Part shown: in pieces, positions 7,646-15,690 of the stretch | Layout: each line of letters begins with the position of its first letter | Numbering within the stretch: position 1 is the first letter of the stretch | Virus record (IMG/VR): IMGVR_UViG_3300046514_000337 | Span: 1 to 64,000 of that record | DNA: 64,000 nt | Strand: one strand, 5' to 3' | Source of the DNA: a virus | Made by a program: the position numbers and the translations under genes | Notes under the pieces: generated by a model | Seen by the model: only the letters and a program-made list of their open reading frames with translations | The model's database searches: none | Told to the model about the DNA's origin: nothing

Positions 7646-7827
7646 AGATCGTGGCCTGTGAGGACAACACCGGCTTCGCGCCGCCCTCGTGCCGTTGGTC
7701 GGCGATCGACGAGGACACCTACGATGGCGCGCACGACAGCCGCACGCGGAACCAGATCGGTTGGGGCCGCACGGAGGCCGAGGCCATCGCTGATCTCATG
7801 CAGCAGTTGGAGGATGATGCGCCGTGA
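7642..7827 (+). CDS. hypothetical protein, 61 aa
   Basis: An acidic small protein beginning MKIVACEDNTGF and ending in a helix with EAIADLMQQLED. The middle (SRTRNQIGWGRTEAEAIADL) resembles the small HicB-like fold in which a sheet precedes a helix, but the match is weak. ATGA coupling on both sides. Confidence 0.55.
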   Translation: MKIVACEDNTGFAPPSCRWSAIDEDTYDGAHDSRTRNQIGWGRTEAEAIADLMQQLEDDAP

Positions 7828-8072
7828 GCATGGATATTGACGAGGTAGTGGATTGCGACATGGCGAAGCTGCGGCAGATCGCAGACGCAATCCGGGAGGC
7901 GCTGATGTGCGTCCGCACGGTCGGGCCAACGGCGCACGCGTACGTTGCAGGCGAGGATTGGGAGGATTTTCTGGCGCGGCTACAGGACTTGGTGCCGGAC
8001 GTGTCGGCAGAGGCGGAGGCGCGGTTGCGGGCGCTGATCGAGGATAAGGCGAGGGCGGGGGAGATAGTGTAA
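7824..8072 (+). CDS. hypothetical acidic helical protein, 82 aa
   Basis: GTG start in a GTGA overlap. Mainly helical and acidic, with no Cys/His cluster and no membrane segment. Its stop overlaps the next start by one base (TAATG). No family recognised. Confidence 0.55.
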   Translation: MSMDIDEVVDCDMAKLRQIADAIREALMCVRTVGPTAHAYVAGEDWEDFLARLQDLVPDVSAEAEARLRALIEDKARAGEIV

Positions 8073-8293
8073 TGGATATGCAAATCAATCTTGTGTGCTG
8101 CACGGAAAAGAAATGCACGCAGAAAGATATCGCACTCATCTATGCGATGGCGATGAAGTCAGCGCATCAGAAGGCCGATACGCCTGATTGGCACGCGATC
8201 AATCGCGCAATCATCGGACGATGGAGCATGTCGGGATTGGAGCGCGTGAAGAAGATGGCGTACGATCTTTTGGCAGGAAAACGCGCGCTATGA
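8072..8293 (+). CDS. hypothetical protein, 73 aa
   Basis: The ATG begins at the last base of the previous stop. The N-terminus has CCTEKKC, and a helical, basic body follows (AINRAIIGRWSMSGLERVKK). No family recognised. It is coupled to the next gene by an ATGA overlap. Confidence 0.55.
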   Translation: MDMQINLVCCTEKKCTQKDIALIYAMAMKSAHQKADTPDWHAINRAIIGRWSMSGLERVKKMAYDLLAGKRAL

Positions 8294-8568
8294 CCCCCCT
8301 CTCCATCTCTGCTCGCCTCGCCGAGATCCGCCTGCGCCTGCTCGCTGCCCGCCTGCCCAACATGGCGCACGATGTGGACGCCATCATCCTTGACGTGTGC
8401 CGGATGGAGCGCACGCTGAACGAATTAGTCTCTGAGGCGCGGGAGCAGATGCATCTCGCTTTGGCAACGCAGCAGGCGGCGGTGCGGGCTGCTGCGCGTC
8501 CGCCGGCGACGGTGCTGCCGTTCAAGCGCCCCGTGCCGGCGCTTGTTGTGGGGGACGACAGAGCATGA
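8290..8568 (+). CDS. hypothetical helical protein, 92 aa
   Basis: The ATG at 8290 overlaps the previous stop. Two predicted helices (SARLAEIRLRLLAARLPNMA and the segment with MERTLNELVSEAREQM) are followed by an Ala/Pro-rich tail. Possibly a coiled-coil dimer. No family recognised. Confidence 0.55.
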   Translation: MTPLSISARLAEIRLRLLAARLPNMAHDVDAIILDVCRMERTLNELVSEAREQMHLALATQQAAVRAAARPPATVLPFKRPVPALVVGDDRA

Positions 8569-9098
8569 CCGCCGACATCCAGGCGCGCGCAGATGATCTG
8601 GCAGAGCGTGTGGCGCGGGCGTTATTGGGGGCGCTCAAAAAGAACCCGGACGCCTATGTCGGTGCCGACGATCCGGTTGAACCAATAACAGTCGATGAAT
8701 GGGGAGGACACCTCGGCGGCGTAACTTTGGATGGAAGGTTTGATATTGTAGAGGCAGCTCGTGCTGCGATTGAGGCAGTGCGCGGGTCCGCGATGCAGCC
8801 GCAACAACCTCCTGCCGACGAGTTGGCCTCCACCCGCGCCGCCATCGCCGCGCTGGAAAAGCGCGAGGCCGAGTTGCGGACGTTGATGCTCACCGATCCG
8901 TCCGCGCGCACGGGGAACAAAGTGGTCGCCGAAATTGTCACCGTGAAAACCTCACGCGTGGACCTGAAAGAGTTGCGGGCTATGCACGCCGACATCCTAG
9001 AGGCTTACACGTTCACGCGCGATGTGCAGAAGGTGGAACTGCGCGCGATCAGCGCGGACGGCGAAATCACGAACAGACCCAGACAACGGAGAGCGTAA
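8565..9098 (+). CDS. hypothetical protein upstream of the HNH and recT genes, 177 aa
   Basis: The N-terminal half is acidic and helical. From about residue 85 a coiled coil (TRAAIAALEKREAELRTLM) leads into a beta segment (KVVAEIVTVKTSRVDLKELR). This arrangement resembles small accessory proteins found beside RecT genes in other phages, but the likeness is general. It is translationally coupled upstream. Confidence 0.55.
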   Translation: MTADIQARADDLAERVARALLGALKKNPDAYVGADDPVEPITVDEWGGHLGGVTLDGRFDIVEAARAAIEAVRGSAMQPQQPPADELASTRAAIAALEKREAELRTLMLTDPSARTGNKVVAEIVTVKTSRVDLKELRAMHADILEAYTFTRDVQKVELRAISADGEITNRPRQRRA

Positions 9099-9099
9099 A

Positions 9100-9573
9100 A
9101 TGAAGCCTCTCGCTCCTCGGTGGAATCATTCCAAGCCGCTCGATGCCGTGTGGCTTTGGCAGCATGTTTCGCCCTGTCCTAACACTGGGTGTTGGTGGTG
9201 GACCGCAGCGCTCAGCGAAACTGGCTATGGTAATGCATCAGTGGCTGGCCGGTTCATTCCCGCCCATCGGGTGGTCTATCAATTAGTCCGGGGAGAAATA
9301 CCGCGCGGGTTGCATCTGGACCATCTGTGTCGTAACCGTGGCTGCGTGAACCCGTTTCATCTTGAGCCGGTATCGGTTGGCGAAAACTCTCGGCGTGGTG
9401 ACACCGGAAGCTATCTGGCAAAGATTAATAACGCTAAGACCCAATGCCCGCGCGGCCATCCGTATTCAGGCGATAATCTGTTTGTGACCCGCGCAGGGAA
9501 GCGCCTTTGTCGAACTTGCAAGAGAATGAATGAGCGGGCGCATTATTGGAAAAACAAGGGAGCTACCCCATGA
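9100..9573 (+). CDS. HNH endonuclease (HNH_3 type)
   Basis: 157 residues. The core LHLDHLCRNRGCVNPFHLEPV carries the HNH metal and catalytic residues (H, N, H), with the usual following GENSRRG. A C-terminal Cys set (CPRGHPYSGDN, then CRTCKRMNERAHY) is the common second half of free-standing phage HNH proteins. The ATG at 9100 is 1 bp after the previous stop. It lies between a recT-associated gene and recT, so it may be a mobile (homing) gene or belong to the recombination module. Confidence 0.8.
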   Translation: MKPLAPRWNHSKPLDAVWLWQHVSPCPNTGCWWWTAALSETGYGNASVAGRFIPAHRVVYQLVRGEIPRGLHLDHLCRNRGCVNPFHLEPVSVGENSRRGDTGSYLAKINNAKTQCPRGHPYSGDNLFVTRAGKRLCRTCKRMNERAHYWKNKGATP

Positions 9574-10601
9574 GCGGTTCACGCGTCTTGACGGTTTCCG
9601 ATGTGGAAAGAAAGCTAACGGAACTTACTCCGCAGTTTGCTCCTGTTTTACCCCCTGGCATGACACCGGAGAGGTTTGGACGGGTTGCACTCACTGCAAT
9701 ACAGAACGCGCCGAACTTGTTAAAATGCGAACCAGGGAGCCTCTGGAACGCTTGCATGAAAGCTGCCCAAGATGGCCTGCTCCCTGACGGCAGAGAAGGG
9801 GCAATTATTCCTCGTGCTGGGCAAGCTGTGTGGTCCCCGATGGTGCAGGGACTGATCGCGAAAGCTAAGCGCCGCGGCAGCGTGACAAACCTTGTCGCTA
9901 ATATCGTCTACGAGGGTGAGCCGTTTGAGGTGCTGATGGGCGATGAAGATCGCATTCTCCATCGCCGCGAACTCAACCGGGTGCAAAAGGGCAATGAGGT
10001 CGCCGTCTACGCCATCGCCACACTGAAGGACGGCACGAAAGAGCGCGAGGTGATGACATGGGAGGAGGTTCAGGCGGTACGGCGCATGTCAACGACGCCG
10101 AACGCCGGCCCATGGGTCACTTCGGAAGGAGAGATGGCGCGCAAAACCTGCATTCGCCGCCTGTCGAAGCGGCTGCCTGCGCTTGATGACGACGACGATG
10201 ATCTGCGGCAAGCGATTGAGCGTGTGGATGAACTGTATCCATTCGGCAAAAACGCCCCGCAGAAGCCGGCGCCAATCATTGAGCACGCCGCACCGCCCGC
10301 GCGTCCTGGCGGGATGGTCGAGGTTGCCCGCGAGATGGCGAACGGCGACGCGCCTACCGGGCAGACGCTGAAGCAGGTGGTGGCGCGGCTCGTGGTCGAT
10401 TTCGCGCAGGCGCAGAGTGCCGGCGGCCTCGCCGACATCGAGGCCCGCGAAGAGACAAAGAAGATCCTCGCGCGCGGGCCGGATAGCGATGCCGCAAAGG
10501 CCGTCGTCAAAGCTCGTGATGCGGCGCGCGAGCGGCTGCTGACGCTGCCGACGGAGGACGAGGGGGACGCCCGCCTCGAGCACAAGATGATGGAGACATG
10601 A
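9570..10601 (+). CDS. recT: RecT-family single-strand annealing protein
   Basis: 343 residues from an ATG at 9570 in an ATGA overlap. The N-terminal half has the RecT core: RFGRVALTAIQNAPNLLKCE, SLWNACMKAAQDGLLPDGRE, then MVQGLIAKAKRRG, LVYEGE-like and ARKTCIRRLSKRLP. RecT anneals complementary single strands during phage recombination and replication. No exonuclease partner is adjacent; VRR-NUC or CoiA-like proteins in the leftward operon could serve. An acidic run (LDDDDDD) follows the core, and the C-terminal 120 residues look variable. Confidence 0.9.
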   Translation: MSGSRVLTVSDVERKLTELTPQFAPVLPPGMTPERFGRVALTAIQNAPNLLKCEPGSLWNACMKAAQDGLLPDGREGAIIPRAGQAVWSPMVQGLIAKAKRRGSVTNLVANIVYEGEPFEVLMGDEDRILHRRELNRVQKGNEVAVYAIATLKDGTKEREVMTWEEVQAVRRMSTTPNAGPWVTSEGEMARKTCIRRLSKRLPALDDDDDDLRQAIERVDELYPFGKNAPQKPAPIIEHAAPPARPGGMVEVAREMANGDAPTGQTLKQVVARLVVDFAQAQSAGGLADIEAREETKKILARGPDSDAAKAVVKARDAARERLLTLPTEDEGDARLEHKMMET

Positions 10602-10807
10602 CCCCCGCCGAGCGCGACATCGCAACGCTCGTGGTCGAGATGGCCTTCACGACGGCTTCTCTCGATCGGAGAACCCCCGAATTTCGCGCCGCGTTTCAGC
10701 GCCTCAACGCGGCGCTCTATCCGGCTCCGCCAAGGTGCCCGCTATGCGGCGACGCCGGATGCGACGGCAGAGTTGTCGATTGTCCTATGGGGCTCGTTGA
10801 GCCATGA
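10598..10807 (+). CDS. hypothetical Cys-containing protein, 69 aa
   Basis: A helical N-terminus (MTPAERDIATLVVEMAF) is followed by a small Cys cluster (CPLCGDAGCDG, then VVDCPMG) typical of a minimal zinc knuckle. ATGA overlaps at both ends. Function unknown. Confidence 0.55.
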   Translation: MTPAERDIATLVVEMAFTTASLDRRTPEFRAAFQRLNAALYPAPPRCPLCGDAGCDGRVVDCPMGLVEP

Positions 10808-11064
10808 CCCGAAAGCGGCTGTTTCTTAACGATTGGAAAGAGAGGGACGCCTTCGCGCAGTTCGATAAGTTTGTGGCGCAGCACAACGTCACGGTCCTAG
10901 CGTCCCAGTACTACCGAATACCCGAAAGGCTGTGCGTCTGGGTTGAGTACGAAGTGGAACCCGAGTGGCCAGCGTATGCGACCGATGCGGGCTGGTGGCC
11001 TGTTCCTGGCACACCGGAAGACGCCGCCATAAACGCTGAGATACGAAAGGAAGCAGGGCTGTGA
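10804..11064 (+). CDS. hypothetical protein, 86 aa
   Basis: An aromatic-rich small protein with an alpha-beta appearance (QFDKFVAQHNVTVLASQYYR, then CVWVEYEVEPEWP). The stop overlaps the next GTG. No family recognised. Confidence 0.55.
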   Translation: MTRKRLFLNDWKERDAFAQFDKFVAQHNVTVLASQYYRIPERLCVWVEYEVEPEWPAYATDAGWWPVPGTPEDAAINAEIRKEAGL

Positions 11065-11912
11065 CCCCCACTGAGCGCATCGCCCTCCTCAAAGCCGCCG
11101 TGCGCTTCGTTCAACTAGTTCATGTGCCAGAAATGCGCGGGGCCGATGGCTTCAGTATTCGTGCAGGATATCTGCTCGCACTTGCTGAAGATGGCAGCAT
11201 GTGGACTGGCGAGGAACACGGTTACGGTCCCTGGGTATGCACTCGCACCATCGCCGACCGCCTCCGCGCGCCAGAGGGCGAGGCAGTGGGTGGGGCGCAA
11301 GCGCCTCCATACGCTGCCGTGAACGAGGCGTTCGACGCTGCGCGCGGGTCACATCCAACACTTCGCGCGGTAATGGCGGAACGCACGGCGCAATCGCCCC
11401 CGGCCGAGCCGAGCGAGGAGACGCTGCGCGAACTGGCCGTGCTATGGTGGTCCAGGCTGTTGTTTTCCGATCTACAACGCACCGGAGAACTGTTCGACAA
11501 GTTAGACAAATCTCGATGCGATGCGTGGATCGACGCCGCCCTCGCCGCCTGGCGCTTCTACCGCGAGCGCATGGGCAGCGCCCCACCATTGTCGGTCGCG
11601 ACGGGGCCAACACAGGAGCAAATCGCGGAGATCATCGAGCGGGAGCGTGCGACGGTTGAGCAGATGATCTCGGCGATCATCCAGCGCTGGCAGGGCATGC
11701 CTCTGACTACTGGCGAGATTTCGGATGGGGCGGCCTGCGCGATCGTCGCCCTCTTGCTCGACAAGGCCGCCCCGCCGATCCCCGCCGATCTGATCGAGCG
11801 CGCGCGGAAGATCGAGGCGCGATGGCGGCTCGGCCCCTACGACCACAACGCCGACATCACCGACCTGGTGCGGGATATTGCCGCTCTCGGTGCGGGCGGG
11901 GGAGAGGCGTGA
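11061..11912 (+). CDS. hypothetical protein, 283 aa
   Basis: GTG start in a GTGA overlap. Mixed helical protein with two helical repeats of about 20 residues (EEQIAEIIERER-like at 185-205 and PADLIERARKIEARWRL near 245). The central region (LRELAVLWWSRLLFSD) is hydrophobic but too short for a confident membrane segment. It is the largest unknown in the rightward operon, and no motif suggests a function. Confidence 0.55.
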   Translation: MTPTERIALLKAAVRFVQLVHVPEMRGADGFSIRAGYLLALAEDGSMWTGEEHGYGPWVCTRTIADRLRAPEGEAVGGAQAPPYAAVNEAFDAARGSHPTLRAVMAERTAQSPPAEPSEETLRELAVLWWSRLLFSDLQRTGELFDKLDKSRCDAWIDAALAAWRFYRERMGSAPPLSVATGPTQEQIAEIIERERATVEQMISAIIQRWQGMPLTTGEISDGAACAIVALLLDKAAPPIPADLIERARKIEARWRLGPYDHNADITDLVRDIAALGAGGGEA

Positions 11913-12049
11913 TGAAACCCGCTGAGCGCGCGCTGTTGCTGGAACTGGCCCGCGTCATCGAGGGAATACTCGTCGAGCGAGGCCCCGCGGCGGATGCTCC
12001 CCGGCTCGTGCTGGCGGGCTTGCGCGCGGCCGTCGAGCGGGAAGAATGA
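11912..12049 (+). CDS. 45-aa helical micro-protein
   Basis: Starts MKPAERALLLELARVIEGIL after the previous TGA with a one-base overlap (TGATG). The stop overlaps the next ATG. The N-terminus resembles those of the 69-aa and 283-aa proteins (MTPAER, MTPTER), which may mean shared ancestry. Function unknown. Confidence 0.5.
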   Translation: MKPAERALLLELARVIEGILVERGPAADAPRLVLAGLRAAVEREE

Positions 12050-12291
12050 GCGCTGAGATGGAAGCATGGCGGTGCCCGCATTGCGGCCATCCTGTGTTAT
12101 CCCCGACGGCGCAGCTTGAACTTGATTATGCAAAGCGAGAGGCCCCAAAGCGCGGTGGGTTTATCTGGGAGGGAGCGCGCGAAGCATACGAGGCGGGAAC
12201 CTACAAGGACGAAGTTCTGGACGAGCTTCTCGCTGCTGGCGCTATCGTGGCTCACCCCCTGAAGGGCTGGATGATTTCGCAGCGGTTTTGA
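12046..12291 (+). CDS. zinc-finger-containing protein, 81 aa
   Basis: CPHCGHPVLSP near residue 10 is a half zinc ribbon. The rest is helical and charged, ending GWMISQRF. It is the last gene of the rightward operon and ends 60 bp before the converging late genes. No terminator hairpin is obvious in 12292-12350. Confidence 0.6.
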   Translation: MSAEMEAWRCPHCGHPVLSPTAQLELDYAKREAPKRGGFIWEGAREAYEAGTYKDEVLDELLAAGAIVAHPLKGWMISQRF

Positions 12292-12350
12292 GCGCTACCG
12301 TGATATCTCCAGCACCAGCACACCCCGCGCCACGTTGAGTGATAGGATGC

Positions 12351-13247
12351 TCAGCCGGCGAGCACGGCATTCCGAAACGCGGTTGCACCCGGCCTCGGAC
12401 TGCCGTCGTTGTTAAACAGGCCCCACGGTCCAGACCGATCATCGTAAAGCCCGTAATAGATCAGGCCCGCGTTGCCTGCCTTCTTAGATGCGGCGACTGC
12501 CCGGGTGACATACTCGCCCGCGAGTTCCGGTGTGATCGAAGCGCCGCCAGTGCCGATCGGGTAGCCGAACTCCGTGTGGATCACCGACCGCTGCGGCGCC
12601 CCCATTTTCGCCAGATCAGTGAAGCGCGCGATGTCGCTTTCCGGCGGATCACCGTTCTGCGGATAGGTATGGGCATTGCCGAAATTGCAGTAAGCGGACT
12701 GGTCTCCGATGTTGGGGTAGTTCCCTTGATATAGCGGCGGGAACCAGTTGGCCCCGACGCTCAGATTGTTGACCAGCACCCTTGCTGCCTGGCCCGCCGT
12801 CCACACATGCGGCTGAAAGCTCTTTGCCCAGTCGAGAGTCATTCCTTGGCTCGTGGCGTAACTGCCGTCGGGCTCATTGCAGCCAGAAATGTGGGAAATG
12901 ATCTTCGCCGCGGCGAGTTGCGGCACTAGCGCGAGCGCCTGCTGGCACAGAGCGGGCGACCCACTTGGCAGATAGTCGATGAACTTCGCGCCCGTGGCGC
13001 TGGCTACCTGTTGCCACACGGGGATGATCGCCGCATCCGAGCAACTGTCGCGGATGAACTTCACGCCGAGATACTGGAGCGCCTTGATGGTCTGCGGGAT
13101 GTTCGAATATCCGCCGTCCGACCAGCCGAGATGCGCATTCACACCCAGGACAAAGCCGCTTGGCGTCGGCGTCGGCGGAATCGGCGGCACAGTAGCCGCG
13201 CCGACAATGCTGATCGTATCACCCGGGCGGACAATGATGGTGGTCAT
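12351..13247 (-). CDS. TIM-barrel glycoside hydrolase (clan GH-A type)
   Basis: 298 residues from the ATG at 13247. After a Pro-rich linker the fold begins LGVNAHLGWSDGG. The acid/base glutamate is E125 in CNEPDG (the NEP signature) and the likely nucleophile is E226 in HTEFGYP; that pair is diagnostic of clan GH-A. It probably cleaves a polysaccharide of the host envelope, capsule or peptidoglycan-linked glycan. It is the last gene of the late block, next to small membrane proteins, so a lysis or particle-release role is plausible. No signal peptide is seen. Confidence 0.7.
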   Translation of the reverse strand: MTTIIVRPGDTISIVGAATVPPIPPTPTPSGFVLGVNAHLGWSDGGYSNIPQTIKALQYLGVKFIRDSCSDAAIIPVWQQVASATGAKFIDYLPSGSPALCQQALALVPQLAAAKIISHISGCNEPDGSYATSQGMTLDWAKSFQPHVWTAGQAARVLVNNLSVGANWFPPLYQGNYPNIGDQSAYCNFGNAHTYPQNGDPPESDIARFTDLAKMGAPQRSVIHTEFGYPIGTGGASITPELAGEYVTRAVAASKKAGNAGLIYYGLYDDRSGPWGLFNNDGSPRPGATAFRNAVLAG

Positions 13248-13255
13248 GGCTGTAG

Positions 13256-13435
13256 CTATCGAAGCAGAGGTCCGTGTCCAAATGCGCCGAACAAAAGGTA
13301 GGCAATAAAGCACGCGAAAGCTAGCCAACCCAGATGCACCCTAACATACCACGGGGCTGGTGCTGGCGCGGCCGTGAAGATCGCCGCACAGACCGCAAAG
13401 ACGAAGCTGAAGACAAGAATGATCTCGCCGGACAT
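13256..13435 (-). CDS. 59-aa two-helix membrane protein
   Basis: MSGEIILVFSFVFAVCAAIF forms the first hydrophobic helix and GWLAFACFIAYLLFGAF the second, joined by TAAPAPAP. The ATG at 13435 follows GGGAAGG. It sits with other small membrane genes near a hydrolase, so it is a holin or antiholin candidate, but no family was recognised. Confidence 0.6.
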   Translation of the reverse strand: MSGEIILVFSFVFAVCAAIFTAAPAPAPWYVRVHLGWLAFACFIAYLLFGAFGHGPLLR

Positions 13436-13463
13436 GTCAGAAGCCTTCCCTATAGACGGTCCG

Positions 13464-13556
13464 TTACCAAAACCAGAGGAGCCAGTAAACGACGCTGAGA
13501 ACCTCCGCTATCAGCCCCTCTGGAATGAGCGACTCAGACTTTAGGCTTTCCGGCAC
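13464..13556 (-). CDS. 30-aa hydrophobic micro-protein
   Basis: The GTG at 13556 lies inside the end of the preceding gene (16-bp overlap). It reads MPESLKSESLIPEG and then a hydrophobic C-terminal helix rich in Leu/Val/Trp, ending WLLWFW. It fills the otherwise empty gap between two genes. No clear ribosome-binding site is visible, so it would depend on coupling. Confidence 0.4.
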   Translation of the reverse strand: MPESLKSESLIPEGLIAEVLSVVYWLLWFW

Positions 13557-14026
13557 TCGCAAACAACAAAGTCCACATCGCCGCCCACGTTGGCTTCGAG
13601 CTTTCCGCTAATAACTACGCTCGCCGTCCCCGCAGGATACTTGATGTCGTAGACGAGCGTGTTGATGATCCCGATGTTGTTTTCCTTCTCGACCATAACG
13701 CTTGAGCCAGGCCCGGTCTTAGTCCCGCCGGGGACAGTCTTCACGAACAGGGCGGCGAGGCCACTAAGGGCCTTCTGGTGGAAGTCGGCATGGAGCTGGG
13801 TGATGCCACCAGGGTACGTCACCGTGACGCCCCACTCGTAGGCGGCCGAGCCAACGAAGCTGCCCTGGAAAGTGAAGCGATTGGGGGCCAGCAGGAACGT
13901 CGTAACGGCGTCGACCGGCCAGTTGCTCGAAAAAGTCCAATTATCGTAGGTCATCGAGTCAATGGACACCGAGTCCCCGACGAGCTTACTGGCGGCGATG
14001 TGCCCTCCGGCTGCAAAGTTGAGCAT
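13541..14026 (-). CDS. hypothetical beta-rich protein, 161 aa
   Basis: The ATG at 14026 begins MLNFAAGGHIAAS. Beta-rich, with no signal peptide; internal segments (NWTFSSNWPVDAV, GVTVTYPGGITQLHADF) look like a virion decoration or fibre-type fold. The C-terminus contains VCECRKA. No family was recognised and a structural role is only inferred. Confidence 0.5.
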   Translation of the reverse strand: MLNFAAGGHIAASKLVGDSVSIDSMTYDNWTFSSNWPVDAVTTFLLAPNRFTFQGSFVGSAAYEWGVTVTYPGGITQLHADFHQKALSGLAALFVKTVPGGTKTGPGSSVMVEKENNIGIINTLVYDIKYPAGTASVVISGKLEANVGGDVDFVVCECRKA

Positions 14027-14076
14027 TTTATTTCTCCATAAGCGGTTGATCGGCACGGCACGGCACGCTCAGAAAT

Positions 14077-14229
14077 CTATAGCCGTCCCACCAACAGCAA
14101 CACGACGACAATTACGAGGATCAGCCCGAGCCCACCGCCATAGTAGTGGCCGTACCCGCCGCTGTAGAGACCGACCGGGAAACCTCCCAGGAGGAGCACG
14201 AGCAGCAGGACGACTAAAACTAGGCCCAT
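14077..14229 (-). CDS. DUF3309-type small membrane protein, 50 aa
   Basis: Two leucine/valine-rich helices (GLVLVVLLLVLLLGGFP and LGLILVIVVVLLLVGRL) flank a Gly/Tyr turn (YSGGYGHYYGGG). This is the pattern of DUF3309 proteins, tiny membrane proteins common in alphaproteobacterial genomes. In a phage it could be host-derived cargo or part of a holin system. Confidence 0.65.
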   Translation of the reverse strand: MGLVLVVLLLVLLLGGFPVGLYSGGYGHYYGGGLGLILVIVVVLLLVGRL

Positions 14230-14233
14230 ACCC

Positions 14234-14386
14234 CTACCTCCACGTCGTCGCGAGAACCGCCGCCACGACGGCGACGATCGCTACCGCCCAGAGCCCGGCG
14301 AAAAAATACCGCACGGATGATGGAACGCGCGGGCGGCGAGACTGTTCCGTGTCGGGCTTCCACCGACTGCCGCCTGTTCTCTCCAT
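14234..14386 (-). CDS. 50-aa single-helix membrane protein
   Basis: A basic N-terminus (MERTGGSRWKPDTEQSRRPR) is followed by one transmembrane helix (FAGLWAVAIVAVVAAVLA) and a stop. Ends 4 bp before the DUF3309-type start. An in-frame GTG two codons upstream is an alternative start. Function unknown. Confidence 0.5.
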   Translation of the reverse strand: MERTGGSRWKPDTEQSRRPRVPSSVRYFFAGLWAVAIVAVVAAVLATTWR

Positions 14387-14479
14387 GCTCACCAGGCGTC
14401 TCTCGCGCGCTCACCGGCCGGGGATTGCGCGCAATCAAGCAACGATGGCCCGCAAGAGCGGAAAGCGCGCCGTCAGGCC

Positions 14480-14665
14480 CTACGCCGTTCCTGCCTGCGC
14501 GGCCACCTTGGCGTCGAGCGCGGCCTTCGTAACGCCCAGTGCGTCGAGATCGGCATCGGTAAATTGGACGCCAGAGAACTCCTTTTGGATCAGCGGAATG
14601 AGCCCGGCGATCAGCGGCTCAAGTTGGGCAGCTAACTCAAGGGCGGCGATCAGTGCTGCGGACAT
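14480..14665 (-). CDS. hypothetical hydrophobic/helical protein, 61 aa
   Basis: Starts MSAALIAALELAAQLEPLIA and continues helical, with a short acidic motif FTDADLDALG. It is coupled (4-bp gap) to the lipoprotein upstream. The bases 14387-14479 that follow hold no clear gene. No family recognised. Confidence 0.5.
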   Translation of the reverse strand: MSAALIAALELAAQLEPLIAGLIPLIQKEFSGVQFTDADLDALGVTKAALDAKVAAQAGTA

Positions 14666-14668
14666 GGC

Positions 14669-15040
14669 TCAGTTCCCTTTCTTCACGGCAATATTGTTGG
14701 CGCCCAGCGCGGCTATCAGCGCGTTGATCGCGGTCTGCGCCGCTGCCTGCTCAGCCACCGCGTTGCCGGTTTTGCTCACCGCAGCGAACTTGTCCAGCGC
14801 AGCCGACGCTGCCAGACGCGTTGGCTCGATGGCGGCGATCTGGGCCTTCGTCACCTTGCCTGCCGTGAGCGCGCCCAGGTAGGCGGTATCGGCGGCGATG
14901 TAGGCGCCGAGGAGCCCAGCGGCCACCTGCTCGGCGGCGTTGGTGGTGGGCGTGCTGCCGGGCTGCACGTTGGCGACGGGCGTGCCGCAGGCGGTGAGGC
15001 CCAGCGTGAGGGCCGCGGCGAGGGCGAGGAGGCGGTTCAT
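14669..15040 (-). CDS. lipoprotein, 123 aa
   Basis: The N-terminus MNRLLALAAALTLGLTACGT is a complete lipoprotein signal with lipobox LTAC (Cys18). The mature part is Ala-rich and helical. A lipoprotein next to small membrane proteins fits an outer-membrane spanin (o-spanin) role, which is an inference. The ATG overlaps the upstream stop. Confidence 0.7.
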   Translation of the reverse strand: MNRLLALAAALTLGLTACGTPVANVQPGSTPTTNAAEQVAAGLLGAYIAADTAYLGALTAGKVTKAQIAAIEPTRLAASAALDKFAAVSKTGNAVAEQAAAQTAINALIAALGANNIAVKKGN

Positions 15041-15213
15041 GCTGTTTGCTCCTGATAATCTCGTTCGTCGTTGTCGGTGAACTGCTCGGCGATCAGAGAC
15101 ATGGAATGCGCCCACAGCACGGCCTTCTGGATAGAGCGCCGCGCCTCGGCATCTTCCAGTGCGGCGGCAAGGAGGTCCGTGAACCACTGATCTTGCTCCA
15201 CCTGGTCGAGCAT
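15037..15213 (-). CDS. hypothetical acidic helical protein, 58 aa
   Basis: MLDQVEQDQWFTDLLAAALE and further acidic helix. The ATG starts at the last base of the upstream stop (TGATG) and its own stop overlaps the lipoprotein start, so three genes form a tightly coupled unit. No family recognised. Confidence 0.55.
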   Translation of the reverse strand: MLDQVEQDQWFTDLLAAALEDAEARRSIQKAVLWAHSMSLIAEQFTDNDERDYQEQTA

Positions 15214-15671
15214 CACGCCGCGGCCTTCGCCACCGCAGGTACAGCTGCTACCTGTGCCGGGCTCGCGCCTTTGCTGAAGAAGCCGGCGATCGGGCTGGTG
15301 GTGACGTACCGCATGACATACGCCGCCACAGCAGTGCCCACGAGTGCCCCAGCGCCGCTCACCAGGTTGATGGTGTCCTGCGTCCAGCAGGAGGCCGTGG
15401 CGGTTGCCGCAGCGCTGCATGCAAGCCCGTAGTGCGGGATTGCCCAACCCAGCACGAGGCCGATGACGGTGCCCAGAGGCGTCTTGCTGGCGATCAACGC
15501 TTTCCCTTCAATGGAAGCCGCCAGCGCTGGGTCAACCACCTGCAGGCGGTTCACAAGGTCGGGGAGATCCCTCGCTGCTGCAACAGCCGCCGTCACCGGG
15601 GCCGTAGCGTGGGCCGCCGTAACCGTGCTGAACGGCGCGGGGCTGTCGGGCGTGGTGGTGGTGGCGCTCAT
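15213..15671 (-). CDS. holin-like membrane protein, 152 aa
   Basis: Two predicted membrane helices, about residues 65-85 (TPLGTVIGLVLGWAIPHYGL) and 103-124 (NLVSGAGALVGTAVAAYVM), with a soluble N-terminus and an Ala-rich C-terminus. Size, topology and place next to a lipoprotein make it the best holin candidate of the window. Confidence 0.5.
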   Translation of the reverse strand: MSATTTTPDSPAPFSTVTAAHATAPVTAAVAAARDLPDLVNRLQVVDPALAASIEGKALIASKTPLGTVIGLVLGWAIPHYGLACSAAATATASCWTQDTINLVSGAGALVGTAVAAYVMRYVTTSPIAGFFSKGASPAQVAAVPAVAKAAA

Positions 15672-15690
15672 TGAGGACAGGATCTCCGTT

